The notes: generated by a model from the sequence alone, not told the origin. A stretch of 64,000 bases of DNA from Pyrus communis (GCF_963583255.1 NC_084813.1:1799001-1863000); one strand, 5' to 3'; shown: positions 12,919 to 25,385, counted from the stretch's first letter. Made by a program: numbers and translations.

Positions 12919-13269
12919 ACATTTTCACTTTATAATAAAAAATACCTTTTGAAATGTTGTGTATACACTTGAGTAAAATGTCGATTTAGTTTCTAAATTA
13001 TAATCTGTGTGAAAATTAGGTTGCTAAACTATTTTTTCGGAAAGAAACCAATCAATTTACATCCCTAATATCAAATTTGAAGCCATTTTATTCACTTTTT
13101 TGTCAATTTAATTCATGTGACTTGCATGTGATACACTTTAGAGAGTAGACCGGTAGTTTTTCATAATTTAAGGACTTATTTTCTTCGAAGAAATATTGTA
13201 TGGAGTTAACTTTAAAGGGTAAATTAGACATTTGATTCGCAACCTATTTCCGACATTAAATTAATTGCC
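12919..13269. other. AT-rich stretch, nothing recognised
   Basis: No coding region, terminal repeat or tandem repeat could be supported here. The sequence is AT-rich and of the type often left by old MITEs or introns. Confidence 0.4.
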
Positions 13270-14110
13270 CTACAAGCGTTTAAGATCTACCCTTATCAAC
13301 AGGCACCTGATTAGGATATATACCCAAATGATGCTTTTCAATAATAGGTACACTTCAAATCATCTTTGTTTTCTCAAGAAAATGTACGAGAATTCAAAGA
13401 GGAATTTGAAGGTCCATTGGCACGAGGATTTGCATTTGGCTGAGACACCATGGCCACGACAACTCCTCCTTGGCTGCTGCCACTGCAGCACTACTTTCAC
13501 CCATAATGGTGGCTTGGCGTTGTGCTTCACGATGGACAATATAAAACACCAGGGTTGAGTTCGCAGGATATCACTTCGAATTTCATTGAATACATCGTCA
13601 AGGCCCGCCAGGAAAGCAGACACATGGTCTAATTGAATCTCCTCCTCCAAAGTCTTCAAATGTTTTGCACATTCCATCTTGATCAGCCTTTGTTGATCCA
13701 ACTCTTGCCACACAGATTTGATGTCGCATACCAACTGGACGTCCCTCCTGTCAAAGTCTAAAGGATTTAACCTTCTACTCATAAATGTGGGATGCATCAG
13801 AGCCGTCACAGTGAGTTCGAGCAACCTCCTCCCACACTTCTTTGGCAGTTCGAAGGTGAATGAAAAAACCCATGAATCACCCATGAGAGTCGGCTTTACA
13901 GAGTTAATTAAACATCATTTACAATGGCATTCCCAGTCTCCAATGTCTCGAAATCAACACTTCCTTCACTAGGTTCCTTAACACTCCCCGTCAAGAACCC
14001 CTTCTTACCATGTCCTGCATATGCATCTCTAATACCTTTGGTCAAAGAGGATAATTTGATCCACTCAATTTCATTGCACTAGGCACGGCGAAGCATCACT
14101 CTGGGTCACA
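13270..14110 (-). pseudogene. Ty1/copia gag remnant (second family)
   Basis: The minus-strand frame 13360-13884 contains VWQELDQQRLIKMECAKHLK and VSAFLAGLDDVFNEIRSDIL, then RTQPW, the hallmark of the UBN2/retrotrans_gag domain of copia elements (W.ELDQ..P.KMEC..D / F.FLAGL...F...R..IL). Flanking minus-strand sequence up to about 14110 continues the gag in other frames with stops. No LTR or pol belonging to this fragment was found, so it is an isolated piece lying just downstream of the membrane-protein gene. Confidence 0.72.
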
Positions 14111-14379
14111 ACTGAATTCAATACATAACTATTTGTTGAACCAATGATCCCTTCTTTCAACTTTTCCCGAACTTAGCTCTGAAAAGTTCACCATCTTGAC
14201 AAAGGAAAGCAGCAGCAGCAGTCAAGCACAGCCGGGCACTGGTACAGCAGATACAGCATGCACGGCAGTTTGTACTTTGAAGCAGCAGCAGGATCACAGC
14301 CGTGCAGGTAATTAGGGTCAGGGTTAGAATCGCACAAGGCTCATATGCCAAGTAGAAACATACACCAAAAAATACTTGC
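14111..14379. other. Spacer with CAG-rich stretch, no gene seen
   Basis: Contains a short agcagcagcag run near 14208-14220 and another near 14280-14290. The minus-strand frame 14157-14351 is hydrophobic and Cys-rich but shows no domain; it is best treated as chance. Confidence 0.4.
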
Positions 14380-14853
14380 TTTTTATTAACCTTTGGTTAC
14401 AGCATATATACATATACAATGCCTAATCTCACAAGGAAAGAAATATACAATCTTTTTCTTACCAAAAAAAGGGAGTTCTAGAATCTTTACAGATCACCTC
14501 AAGCCAACATAAATGACTGCAGCTGCAGATTGCTATATACATGAACAGATCACAACTCCTCGAGGGAAGAGTGGTTGTGTTTAATATATACGGCATTATG
14601 CCTATGTTCTGTGCAATTTAACATCTGCAACACATATATTATACAAAAGAGGCCGATATATAGTAGTTTTATATGGACAAGAAAATAGACAAACTTGGGA
14701 AAACCTATACAATACCCCGCCTACCTTGCCTTAACAATAATCCAACAAATATGCATCAAACTGTAGATAATAAACGACATTGTCATATATCTCAACAAGG
14801 GTCTGGAAACCTGGCATATGCTTCAATCGGACACTTTATTTTTTTATTATTCT
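14380..14853 (-). other. Probable 3' UTR of the membrane-protein gene
   Basis: Downstream of the stop codon on the minus strand. AATAAA-type poly(A) signals appear right after the stop (about 14832-14838 on the plus strand as tttatt) and again near 14382-14388, the latter giving a 3' UTR of about 470 bases. No frame is open across it. Inferred from position only. Confidence 0.45.
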
Positions 14854-15625
14854 TCAATCTACCTTATCGATTGCTGAATGATGGCGAGCACGCCTAGTAT
14901 AAGAGTAAGCTGCAAGCGCTGAACCAGTCGCATCGAATGACTTCTTAGCAAGGCCCAGAGATTTCTTTGTTGCCAGCAACACGATCCAAAAGAATCCAAT
15001 CCAACCTAATTAGGGGAACAAAGAAACATGATAAGAACCTTGACTCAATGGGAAGTGGAATAATAGACAATTCAAAATATAGATTGATCAGCCATCAATG
15101 AACTGTATTATACAGGCCATGAATTTGATACAAAGCCCAGAATTTCCGGTAACAAGTGCACATATATTCAAATAATGTAGCATACAGAAAATCAAGTGGC
15201 AAAAAGTTAATTGCGGTCAGTAGCTTGGTCTTTCTTAAGTACATAGACTAATTGTTTGTCTCTTGATCAAATGTTACTGTGGTGTATATTTAATCAGAGA
15301 GAATAGCAACCTGATTGCAAGGTCATACAATTAACCATGGGGCATGCAAACACTTCAACAGAACCAATAGAAAGGCAACAACTAGGACCCCTAAATAATC
15401 ACAAAGAACAGAGACAAAGACCCCTGAAACCTTACACACTATCTTTGCCTTAGGGTCAGTTAATTTTGAATGGAAATTTCTTTTCATAAACTTATTACTT
15501 ACTTTCTCATCTATATGTATTAGTAGACCTGATAAGTATAATTGTTGCAAATTTAGAAAGCTACCACCACTATAGTGGTAAATGCGTTATACGACACTTT
15601 TAGACGATATAGGTTGTTCTTCGAT

Positions 15626-15657
<32 letters not shown>

Positions 15658-18120
15658 GGTGTGTGTGGTTTGTTTGTTGGTAAGTATTAAAAACTAGAGA
15701 GAATTAGCAGAAGTAATGGTTAATTTTTAATCCCGTCCTACCTGTAGTTAACAGAACAGCTCCCATTGCAGTTATTGTTGTGGCAGAAATAACAAAAACA
15801 GCCACTGATAATGCTCCAATGTATATAGCTGTTACACAGGCAAAGAAAATGGCCAAGAATCCTCCGGCAGCTGCCAAAGACAGTAGGAGAGAAATAACAA
15901 CGGCATTGAAAGTTGCTGCCACGAAGAAAAGCATGAAGACAAGCAATCCTGTCAAGGCAACAGCAGTAATTGTGCCAACCTGCATCAAAAGAATCAGTTA
16001 TTAACTCAAGTGTCTCCTCGAAATGATCTATAATAATATCAATCATCAATAGTCAAACTGTAAAATTAGACTTGTTCGAATCACAGCAATTGAAAATTGG
16101 AACAATAAGACAAAAAATTTGAGCAAAAGTGCATTTTCTTTGGTGATTAGTTATTATTCATGAAGACATATTAAACATAATGTCTTAGATCCATGATATA
16201 GAAAATTGCACGGAAAAGTAGGCTTAATTAAAAGAAAAATTATCATTACTCAACATATACCAAACAACTAAGAAGCTAATAAAAGATGAATTTATCTGAT
16301 GATGGAAACAGATTTATCATTCACAAGAATAGCTGGTCTGTAGCCTATAAAAAGTAAATACAAAAGAGGTAAAAAGGCAGATGCTGCCGGCACAATAATA
16401 GACGTTTGCTCTTTACAACGGTACTAAGACTAACACAACTAGTACAATTGAGCTATCATACAGTGAACTCTGTTGTCTATCATGCCCCCTCAAACTTGGT
16501 GTGCGAAAGAAGAAATCTAGCAGAAGCCAAACAACCGGGAAATATCTCAGTACGTTGATCCTGACTGAGCACATATTCAAAAAGGGATATTCTTACAGGT
16601 AACTTTTTCCCCAAAAAAGTATTCACTCCTTCGAATTTCCTTGAATTTTTTAACTACAATACATTCTTCTACTTCTATTCTACTTTATGTTTCTTCTTAT
16701 TCTTCTAAGTCTTCTTCCTCTATTCTACGTGCTGCCCTCGTGGGGCATTTGTTTCCTCTCCTTTTTGTCTTCAATCATCATCCTATGCAAATGAGATCCA
16801 AATCTGGCATCTCTAAGAAAACGGTTATGGTTTCTAATGCACTGTTCATCAATGCAATCATCACCTACTACTGAATCTACCTTTTCTGTGGTTTTTAAAT
16901 CCCTGAATGGACAGCTGCAGTGGCAGAGGTTTACAGCGCTTCAACAAGAAGGAACTTGATATTTGGTTCCTCTTCCACCCGATAAGGAAACACAAGAAAC
17001 AGAAGTATCCCTACTGATGTGCTCCCCCATCACCATAATATACATGGTCAATGCAATGGGACAATAAAGCAGCAGATAATCGAGACATAATACATTCATA
17101 GGCATTTGTACATATCACAGACCAATGGGGAGAAAGACACTAACAAGACCAACTCCTACCCCTATCCCTAATTCCCTCGTAAGCAAAACTCCATACAATG
17201 TGAACCCAATGTAGTGCAGAATGCCCAGCGGGACTCCAAATCCATGAGCTTTTTCTTGTGTCCCATTGATGAATTGACCTGACAAATTTTGATGCAGCTG
17301 AATTCCGCCACCATAGTTATGAAACATCATTGCCCCTGTTCCTTTCAACTAACTCAAACTAATTTAATTGACCAAAACCACGAAACCTTTGACAAAGAAC
17401 GTAATTTGATTCAATCACCAAAATAAACATCAACATCCATAAAACATACCAAACACATTCCACCTAACATCCCATAACTGAAACAATGGATTTTCTAGTA
17501 TGCACGGGACCATACTAAACACCAAGATCCTTGGCCATTGAACCCGTTTGATGCACATCCAACCCTCCACTGGTTTAGTGCATACCATACACCGGAGCAT
17601 AGTAAAACTTTCGCTGAAACAAAACAAATGTTATTTCGAGAGCTAAACAATCTGTTGTCTTTATAGCACTGTACAAACCCCAGATGCAAAATGTACAACC
17701 TTCATAAGCACGCAGAGCTCTGAAAACAAAAAAATCAAACTCTATCTTCTCCTAGATTGCAACGTACAACTAGATAAAGCGCAAGGTACAAGTAGTTCAA
17801 GAGCTAAGGTCACCGACAATACTCACAGAGATGACCAGAAGTGCACGGAGAGGACTCCCCCTCCGAGTCCACAAAAGAACGTTCCGCCCACTGTTTCTAG
17901 AAGCTTCGCGAAGCAGCGGAACGTTCTTGGCTAGGGAGGTTTTGATCCGGTGAAACAGCGGAGCAGCAGCGCCGGCACTGGTGGAGCCGGGGAAGAGGAT
18001 CTCAATGATCAGACGGTGGAAAACGCTGTAGAGAGTCTCCTCCCGTTTGGTGTGGACCTCGCCGTCGTTGTCGATGACGGCCACGTGGACTCCGCCGTTG
18101 GTTCCGTACGGCTCCGCCAT
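14854..18120 (-). CDS. Plant-specific multi-pass membrane protein, 227 aa, three exons
   Basis: Exons on the minus strand: 18120-17827, 15979-15742, 15005-14854, joined at GTGAGT/ATGCAG and GTAGGA/AATTAG sites; the sum is 684 bases with no stop, giving 227 aa. The start MAEPYGTNGGVHVAVIDNDG is the first ATG in frame; the only upstream in-frame start-like codon is GTG at 18144, and a stop lies before it. The N-terminal third is soluble (THKREETLY-like region, then LFHRIKTSLAKNVPLLREAS). From residue about 92 the chain is very hydrophobic: ALLVISVGTITAVALTGLLV, FAACV/IYIGAL and SVAVFVISATT segments suggest three to four membrane helices, then WIGFFWIVLLATKK and a basic tail ending AIDKVD. I recall a similar layout for the Arabidopsis lipid-droplet protein LDIP, but cannot verify it, so no symbol is given. 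It is the only gene here that reads as intact. Confidence 0.85.
15637..15659 (+). repeat. G23 homopolymer in intron 2
   Basis: Ten T are followed by 23 consecutive G and then GTGTGTGTGG-like sequence, inside intron 2 of the membrane-protein gene. On the transcribed (minus) strand it reads as poly-C then poly-A. The exact length is likely to be unreliable in any assembly. Confidence 0.9.
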
Positions 18121-18400
18121 TGGGGGACTGAACGGACAGTTCACTGAGCAAGGAATGATGTAACTCTAATTTGGCGATTAGCGATATTGGCAGTTGGAGG
18201 AATAATGCTGTTTGTGATGATAATAATGTTGCAGGTGGTTGACTTGATGGGTGGCCGCTGGAGGCGCTACGTGCGCGTCTCAAGGCCGAACGATCGGAAA
18301 TTACCGGGAAGATTTTGCTTTCTTTTTAAAAGGACAGTTCTGCCCTTACTCGTAAGGGATGAGCCGCTATACTAACCCGAGTAATTTTTGACGTGTTTAA
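18121..18400 (-). promoter_or_regulatory. Probable promoter/5' UTR of the membrane-protein gene
   Basis: This is the sequence immediately upstream of the start codon at 18120, before a MITE begins near 18472. It is less AT-rich than its surroundings. No convincing TATA box was seen, so the placement rests on position alone. Confidence 0.35.
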
Positions 18401-18471
18401 TGTGTTCTTTCAAATTAAATGGTAATGAACAGATTTCACACACTGTATCCAAGAAGCCCAAGATTCAGCCA

Positions 18472-19078
18472 TAAAACCATCTCCAACCGAAGGGTCCAGA
18501 GAGTTAGAGGGCTAAAAATAGCCCGAAAATCGTCTCCAACCGAGGACTAGGCGAGAGGACTCGTGGGCCTCACGAAATCTGAACGGGTCAAAGGAGCCAG
18601 AGGGCCAGAAGGCTAGCCATCTTCAGCCAGCCAGCCCACTTTGATTTTTTTTTTTCTTTTCACTTGGCCATCCCGGTTCCCTTTTTGTGTTTTTGTTATT
18701 TCAGCCCACTTTAGGGCCTTCAATTTTTGGTGTCAGCCCACTTTTTTGTTTTTTTTTCTTAACAGCCCACTTTTTTTTTTCTTTTGTTTTTTTAAATTTC
18801 TAATTTTTCCCTACACCATTTCTCACATATTTTTTTCACTATTTTATACTGTCTTACCTCATTTTATTTCAATTCTTCACATTTTATACTATAACCCTTT
18901 GGCCCTCGGTTGGAGATGGTTTTTTGTGACAGGGCTAAAACAAGTCATCTGACCCTTCGGCCCTCGGTTGGAGATGGAGGCAAATATGGTCATGTATTGT
19001 TCATTAAAATATTAATATCTTGGAGGGCCAGAGAGTTAAAACGAACCCTTTGACCAGTCTTCGCTTGGAGATGGCCTA
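18472..19078. mobile_element. MITE-like TIR element of about 600 bases
   Basis: The left end carries ccatctccaaccgaag (18477-18492) and the right end its near reverse complement, cttcgcttggagatgg (about 19059-19074). The subterminal motif ccctcggttggagatgg is repeated near 18901 and 18961, and blocks such as 'ccagagagttagagggc' recur in inverse order at the two ends. The middle is T-rich with repeated 'cagcccactt'. No coding capacity. The superfamily (hAT-like) is a guess; the target duplication is not clear. Confidence 0.65.
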
Positions 19079-19329
19079 AGTTCAAACTACCAGGCACAGT
19101 CAATACCAATCATAGTTAGTCAAATTTGAAATTAGTATAATATGTGAAAAATACCAAGGTTTATTATTAGGCAACTTTGCTAAAAAAAAAAAAATACTTT
19201 GAAAATTTCGGCAATTTTTTAAAATTTTAATATTTATTTATTTTTACATTAAAATACGAATCGGGGATTTTATAGGTATTATGGAAAATGGGTCAAAACA
19301 ATATGTATTAAATGTGAAAAGTTTGTATT

Positions 19330-19597
19330 TGTTATAAGCATAATTTACTGAACAATTATGAAGGCCATAGAGAGAGGGGTGCGGCAATAGTAGAGAGAAA
19401 ACAGAGATGTGTAATTGTGGGTGTGTTCTATTCCACTCCATTATGTCATTATTTATAGTAGTAGGGAAGGTTAATTCCTTACACTTTTAGGATTACAACT
19501 CTTAATAGGTAATCAACTCCTAATAAGAATATGAGAGATATTCCAAGATATACTAGGATTTACACAATTACATTCCTAATCTAATAGGACTGCAACA
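19330..19597 (-). mobile_element. 3' LTR of the split copia element
   Basis: Matches 37948-38214 along its whole length with scattered differences. A TATA box (TATAAATAA on the minus strand) lies at 19449-19457. The short target repeat GTATT precedes it on the plus strand. Confidence 0.88.
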
Positions 19598-19607
19598 CTC
19601 CCCCTTG

Positions 19608-20580
19608 AGTGTGTAAATACTCAAGTAAATGGCGCATCAGGTATTCAGTGATGAAGCAAGTACAGTTGATGAAGTCGTTGGCATAATGAGCGAATACGAG
19701 TCTCAAATCAACGAAAGAATGCTTAAAATTAAAACTCACAAAACCTTGCTTTGGTAAAACTGAAGGTGGGAGAAAAACCCATAGACTAAGGAGAAAAGTG
19801 AGAAGTTGCATTAAGTCAAAACTATACGTCTTTTGAACGCAAGTAGAAGAGCTCATAAGGGTATGATCAGTCCAAGATGGGTGCCTCGTTAAAACCTAGT
19901 TAGGTAGCAAAAATCCAGTGGGAAAAATGCTTCTAATCGTAGGGAAAAAGAGTCTATTAAGATCAAGTGAGTGTACTTCTGGATACTCCACCTGAGTTTG
20001 ACATAGTTTCCAAATAAGAACTACAAGTATTGCATATGATAGTTAGGCATACCAATTCCTCAGACAAGCTTCTGGAAGGTTGACTTCGGTAGTGACGTCG
20101 TGTAAAGGTCGGCAAGGTTGTCTGGGATCAGCTTGCATGACTTCAATCTCCTAGTGTTTTGCTGATGTAGATGTAGATGCAATATGTCTTGGAGTTGACT
20201 TCGTTGATGTATCATGGCTTGGTCGGGTTGATACATACGGCATAATCTTTATGGATCGTCATTGAGACTCAACAATGGATGAAAACACAGCAAGTACTTC
20301 GAATATACTCAACAAGAACTCCTAACCATGCCTCACTTGTGGCGTAGTGAAGTAAGGTGAGTCTTGGAACGATTTGAAGATTTCGCAACTAAGGTCATAT
20401 CATAGACCTCCAAGATATTGCGATATCCCTAACGGTAAAGACATAACCATTTGGGGATTTTGCCTTGTGCAAGTTTGATAAGTAACATGCGTCAACATAA
20501 CAAACAAGGCAAGCATCATTTCGAGGATTAGGAAGGTTAGATCCGCTAGAGATGCGATGGGATTTGCCCTTGTAGTACCT
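19608..20580 (-). pseudogene. Copia RNase H remnant
   Basis: The minus strand around 20400-20510 reads VDACYLSNLHKAKSPNGYVF then TVRDIAISWRS, the usual copia RNase H segment (DAGYLSDPHKARSQTGYVFT, ISWRS) with substitutions. The rest of the stretch to the PPT at 19607 is non-coding and diverged. It is the part of the split copia left of the Harbinger insertion; RT continues on the other side at 30339. Confidence 0.75.
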
Positions 20581-21179
20581 TTAGGTAGCGTTTGGTACGC
20601 AGACGGGACGGGACGGAACAGATGTTCTGTGTTATGTTTGGTACACGCAGGACGGAACAAGACGGTTGTTCCGTCCTGTGTTTGGTAGCACATGGACGGA
20701 ACGGAACCAAAAGATTAAAATGACTAAAATACCCATGTTCCGTTGTTGTTTGGTACAATTTTATGGGCGGAACGGAACATGACTCTTTTTTTTTTTTTTT
20801 TAATAAGTTGTTCAAATTTGAACACTATTATCCATTATTTGTTTTTCTTGGTCCAAATTTTAATAGGTATATGTTGTGTTTCACATGCAAACCCCTTTAA
20901 AATTTGTAATTTTTCCCGTTTTCTACACCTCCATTCGAATTTTCACCACAAACCCATCAAATTTTATTGTGCAAATTGCAAAACCCACACCCCAATTCAA
21001 TTTTTAGTCCTTAATTTTGGTCCTTTCAATTGTGGGTTGTTGTTGTTAAGGATGGATTTATAAGATGTTACAATCCTATCACTAAGGAAATAAATAATTT
21101 ACATAAAATCATAATAAACTACGAATCCCAAGAATACAAGAATATATACACAAAAGTTAACAAATTGTTGAAGAGAGCT

Positions 21180-21870
21180 GGAGTATTCAAAGTAGGTGTG
21201 GATGGTTGGAGAAATGGCAACGAGAATTAAACTCTTCTAGTGAAAATTTGATGAAATGGAGTAGAAGAAAATTTAACAGAGGAAGGGAGGAAATTGATCA
21301 TCTAATGCATTATTTGGGTTGCCTCCATGATAATTGGGAGGAACATGGTGAGCAGATTAAGGCCTTGATAGAGTGTATTAACAAATTGAAAGAAAGAGAA
21401 AAGAAGTTTTAACTAGGTCTCGAATCAAATGGATGCAGGTTGGGATTCTAACTCAAAGTTCTTTCACTAGACCACCATATAGAATAGATGATTTAATACA
21501 GTTGAAAAATTGCAAAACATTCAAGGGGTATGGATAGAGGAGGCGAATGTTACATGGTAGACAGTGGAAGAGCATTTCATCAACTTGTTCATGTCTGGGG
21601 GTTAGCAAGATTGGGGGGCTATCCTTGACTATGTTATCCTAATAATATCAGAGAAGGTGAACAATGATTATACAAAGCCAATTAGCAATGACGAGATCAA
21701 GGATGATTTGTTCCCAATAGGGTGTTTAAAGGCTCTAGGCCTTGACGGTTTTGAAAGAGATTTTTCCCATTCCTTTTTGGATATTATCTCGGAAGAGATC
21801 AATGGCCTAGTTCAGGATTTCTCGAGTGGGGGAACAAGCCCCAAGCACCTTAATAGGTTCTACAAACATT
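21180..21870 (+). pseudogene. LINE (L1-type) ORF2 fragment inside the Harbinger element
   Basis: The frame 21657-21872 reads NDYTKPISNDEIKDDLFPIG then CLKALGLDGFERDFSHSFLD and IISEEINGLVQDF, which corresponds to the start of L1 reverse transcriptase (the usual 'L..P.t..EI..A.f.m.p.KAPGPDGF...F.....' stretch, here with ALGLDGF). The preceding 21180-21410 (WQRELNSSSENLMKWSRRKF, EIDHLMHYLGCLHDN) fits the linker before RT. Stops and frame changes separate the two. No poly-A tail or target repeats were found. Confidence 0.65.
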
Positions 21871-22166
21871 AGAATTGGCCTTGTTTAGAAGGACACCCCT
21901 CTAAATATTCCCCATTGCAGGAACAAGGCAAACCACATAAGAGCACATGACAAATGTTGAAAAATATATAAGTTTAATGATCATGCATATCGTAAACATT
22001 TTAGGGTTTAAACATTTAGAACTTAAACAAAGAAAATGAAATATGCATAACTTAAACATGAAATATCCGAAATCAAACATTCGTCCTAACTTAAAAAACA
22101 AATAATGTCTTGCTAAAGTAATAATGAAAACACTTAGAAGTTGATAAAGTTCCCCATACTAAAACC

Positions 22167-23095
22167 TCAAAGGCTCTCCATAAACACTTTAATGAAATAT
22201 GGCTTCTGTGAGTCATCCAAGGTGCTCCAAATACCCATCAGATCGGTATCTTTCACTAACTTCATTGAAATTCTTAACACCTGATCGTATGGGAGACCCA
22301 TGGCCTGAAGCTCAGAAGGTAGTCTAGCTTTTGCTTCTCTAAAAATAAAACTTTCACCTAATTTCTTCATTTCAGTAACAGCTTTATTCCAACCTTCACT
22401 GATAACAGATACAATATTTGCATCACCATTATTCCTGCTCCTCTTCCTCTTCCTAACAGGTTGAGAAACACTAGATGTAGCAACAGAAGGAGATGGGGTA
22501 GGTGAAAGCGGAGGTATCTCAGAAGTCTCACAATCCTCACTTTTCAAACCCATATTTTCAATTGCATTTGCCGCTGATTCAGCAATGCTACCCGTGGCTC
22601 GGTCTCTCCCAAACACTGTACATAGCCGTGGATACAACGGGAATGGCTTATTTGGTTTGCAAGATACATTGGGATGTTTCTACAATAAGAACCCAAAGAA
22701 ATCAAGGTTAAGACTTTCAAAACAACTAATTGATAAAGAATAAGAAAAAAAAAATTTACCTTCACCCACTCATGTAGTATTTCGTCACTATCCACAACAA
22801 CACATTTTTTCTCATCATCCCAACCAAATCCAGATGTATTCATCATGTCATATGCAGACGAATACTTTTCTTTCAGACGCTTCAATTTGTTTTGTATATG
22901 CTTCGGCTCTATATTAATGCCAGGAATCTGTTCCCTCATCTTGGAGGCAACCGTTACAAAAGTACCAGCCTTAAAATTGCCGGTCTCACACCTAACACCA
23001 TCATCAACCATCTCCTCGAGGATGATAAGTAGTACATCCTCCTCATGATCAATCCAATTACGTGAGGTGACCATATAATCTATCAAATAAGCCAT
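22167..23095 (-). CDS. Harbinger ORF1, Myb/SANT-like DNA-binding protein, 282 aa
   Basis: Two minus-strand exons, 23095-22760 and 22679-22167, are joined by a GTAAAT donor and TATTGTAG acceptor; 112 plus 170 codons and a stop, uninterrupted. The first exon holds a Myb_DNA-bind_3 type domain: NWIDHEEDVLLIILEEMVDD, KHIQNKLKRLKEKYSSAYDM and SGFGWDDEKKCVVV, ending HEWVK. The second continues KHPNVSCKPNKPFPLYPRL and FGRDRATGS, followed by a Ser/Pro-rich stretch with a basic RKRKRSR signal and a helical C-terminus. In this superfamily ORF1 works with the transposase, binding near element ends and helping nuclear entry. The start is the first Met of the frame; an upstream exon is possible. Confidence 0.82.
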
Positions 23096-23117
23096 ATATT
23101 ACACAAGTAACACAAAT

Positions 23118-23283
23118 AAATTTATATTAGTTGTACTAATCAATTACCAAATCAAATAAGCCAAATCAAATGACAATGACTAAATTTATATTAGTTGTAC
23201 TAATCAATTACCAAATCAAATAAGCCAAATCAAATGACAATGACTAAATTTATATTAGTTGTACTAATCAATTACCAAATCAA
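23118..23283. repeat. 64-base tandem repeat, about 2.6 copies
   Basis: Unit starts with aaatttatattagttgtact at 23118, 23182 and 23246. Unit content (ccaaatcaaataagcc) also appears once more near 23787-23820, on the far side of the 467-base repeat copy, as if that copy had been inserted in the array. Confidence 0.85.
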
Positions 23284-23284
23284 T

Positions 23285-23751
23285 AGAAGCCAGCCTCATG
23301 TCTTATGTTTATCTTGTGTATGTAAATGTGCACCCTACACATGCTAGACACACAAGGTTCAATTCTTTAAAACAAATAAGAACAACAACGGTTCAATAGC
23401 GTAAGAGAGGGTTTTGTTTATCAAGTGGAAACACTATAAAACGTTAAACCAGAGGTCCGTCTAAAGAAAACTCGAGAGTAAACAATTAAATAAATAGAAA
23501 AGTTGCATATGGATGGACAAGCACAAACAGAAAATCCAATACCAAAAGCACCAGAGGAATCTAAAAAAACGCTACTTCCTAGTTCATTCAATAGGAAGAG
23601 AGTAATCTTACTAAACTGTTTAGAATGTAACAGAAATTTTGTAGCCCTTCATGGTTAATAGTTTAATTTCCTTCAATATCAAGTAATCCAGCAACAAAAC
23701 TATCCACTACAATGTCGTAGATTCCTAATGCACTTGAAACAATAGACAACC
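23285..23751. repeat. 467-base direct repeat, copy A
   Basis: Nearly identical to 27578-28044 with only a handful of single-base differences and no length change. It starts agaagccagcctcatg and ends caatagacaacc. It lies between ORF1 and the transposase gene and interrupts the ataagccaaatcaaat-type array, so it appears to be the inserted copy. No coding content recognised. Confidence 0.92.
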
Positions 23752-24027
23752 TAATTTTAAAATAAGCCAAATCAATAGTTTAATTACCAAATCAAATAAG
23801 CCAAATCAAATGACAATGACTACACCCTAATTTTAAAATTTATTAAAATTTAGTAACACAAATAAACATATCAAATAAGCCATAACATCTAGATAACTCC
23901 CAATTACCATATTACAATAACAAACATCTCAATAGTCTTGATGTTACGAATTTTCAAGCCAATTACAACAACTAAATTGAGTCCCCATCTAAAAGACAAT
24001 TACAACAACTACCATGTTAACCAATTT

Positions 24028-25385
24028 TCAAGCCCTTCGTCCTCTCCACTCATCATATATTTCTCTTGCAAGATCATCCCTCCATTGAGTCCATATTTGG
24101 CTTGACTCAACGGTTTCAATGTAGGCTAATACTTCTGGTAAATCTTCCCCTATAGGTAATTCATCAAATGCAAGCCTTGCATTTTCTTCAGGATCAACTG
24201 CCATATACATTCTGATAAAATTATGAAGTAAACTACATGCGGTGATCATTCGTCCCTGAATCTTGATTGGATAGTGGGAAGGACTTCGTAAGATAGCCCA
24301 ACGTCGTTTGAGGAGGCCAAAACATCTCTCAATGACATTCCTAGCACGTGAGTGTTTCATATTAAAATATTCTTCATGATTCCTAGGTGCCCGTGAATTG
24401 TTTTCCCACTCTTGCAAATGGTATCTAGTGCCTCTATACGGTGCCAGAAAACCCTCACCATTCGTATATCCGGAATCAACCAAATAATATGTACCTATAT
24501 TAGTTGATAATAAATTTTAGTTGTTGGCCAACAAAGGTAAGGAAAAATACTAGGTGCTTGTTTATCTTACCAGTTGGGACCTTGAGGCCATTAGCTCTAG
24601 TAACAGCGTCACCAAGAACTCTCGAATCAGTAGCTGATCCCTCCCAACCGGATAACACATATACGAATTTGAGGTCGTGTGTGCATACGCCTAACACATT
24701 AGTTGCTATATGACCCTTCCTTGTTCTATATCTTGGTCTATCGGCATCAGGCACAGTGACCCCTATGTATGTTCCATCTAGCGCTCCTAAGCAACCCTAG
24801 ACAAAAGAAAAACTTATATTAATTAGCAATTACAAATAATTATATTATTAATGATTTTACTATGATTATTACCTTAAAGCATTTCCATCTCGATTCCGTG
24901 CAATCCTCTGGGATAGGGGTTGGTTTTGCAAACAACACATCTTGCAAACTGAGTAATGCACGCAATACTCTACGGACATATCGACTAATAGTTTCACCAG
25001 ACCTAAAAAATCTAACTTGCATTGACCTATTTTTATTGTGGTGGGCTAATATGTTAACAAAAGTAGCTACTTGCTCCTCTATTGTAACATGACCATCATC
25101 TACCAATCCACCACGAGTTTGTAGTAAATCACATAAAACTGCAAATGCATTCCTATCCATTCGTAGCTCCCACAAACAGTTAGTATCACTCAATCGCGTG
25201 ATACGATTTATTTCCTCTCTCCTAACATGAAGTCTAACAAATGTCATCTGCTCTAAACTAGCTATTTCCCGTTGTCTCCTTTGTTGCTGTCTATACCTCA
25301 ACAATTGTGCATTCATAGTAAAGACCTGTGCCATTATAATCCAAACGTTCAAAAGAACAAAGAATTGAGTCTCATATTCATCCAT
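24028..25385 (-). CDS. PIF/Harbinger transposase (DDE_Tnp_4 type), 401 aa
   Basis: Three minus-strand exons, 25385-24873, 24796-24571 and 24494-24028, joined at GTAATA/GTCTAG and GTAAGA/ATATAG sites, sum to 1206 bases without a stop. The N-terminal part has a helix-turn-helix-like segment ([20 protein letters not shown], then [17 protein letters not shown]). Catalytic residues fit the family: D in [14 protein letters not shown] in [12 protein letters not shown], and E in [19 protein letters not shown]. The C-terminal LLHNFIR and [13 protein letters not shown] end is also typical. The start chosen (MDEYETQ) is the second ATG of the frame; a longer start at 25433 is possible. It cuts and pastes the element at TTA/TAA targets with ORF1. 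Confidence 0.87.

Noticed and set aside
15738..16049. 103-codon minus-strand frame
   Set aside because: A shifted-frame shadow of exon 2 of the membrane-protein gene.
17115..17348. 77-codon hydrophobic frame in intron 1
   Set aside because: Falls in the intron of the membrane-protein gene, has no flanking splice support and no known domain.
17797..18144. Longer start of the membrane-protein gene at 18144
   Set aside because: The codon there is GTG, not ATG; MAEPYG at 18120 is the first true start.
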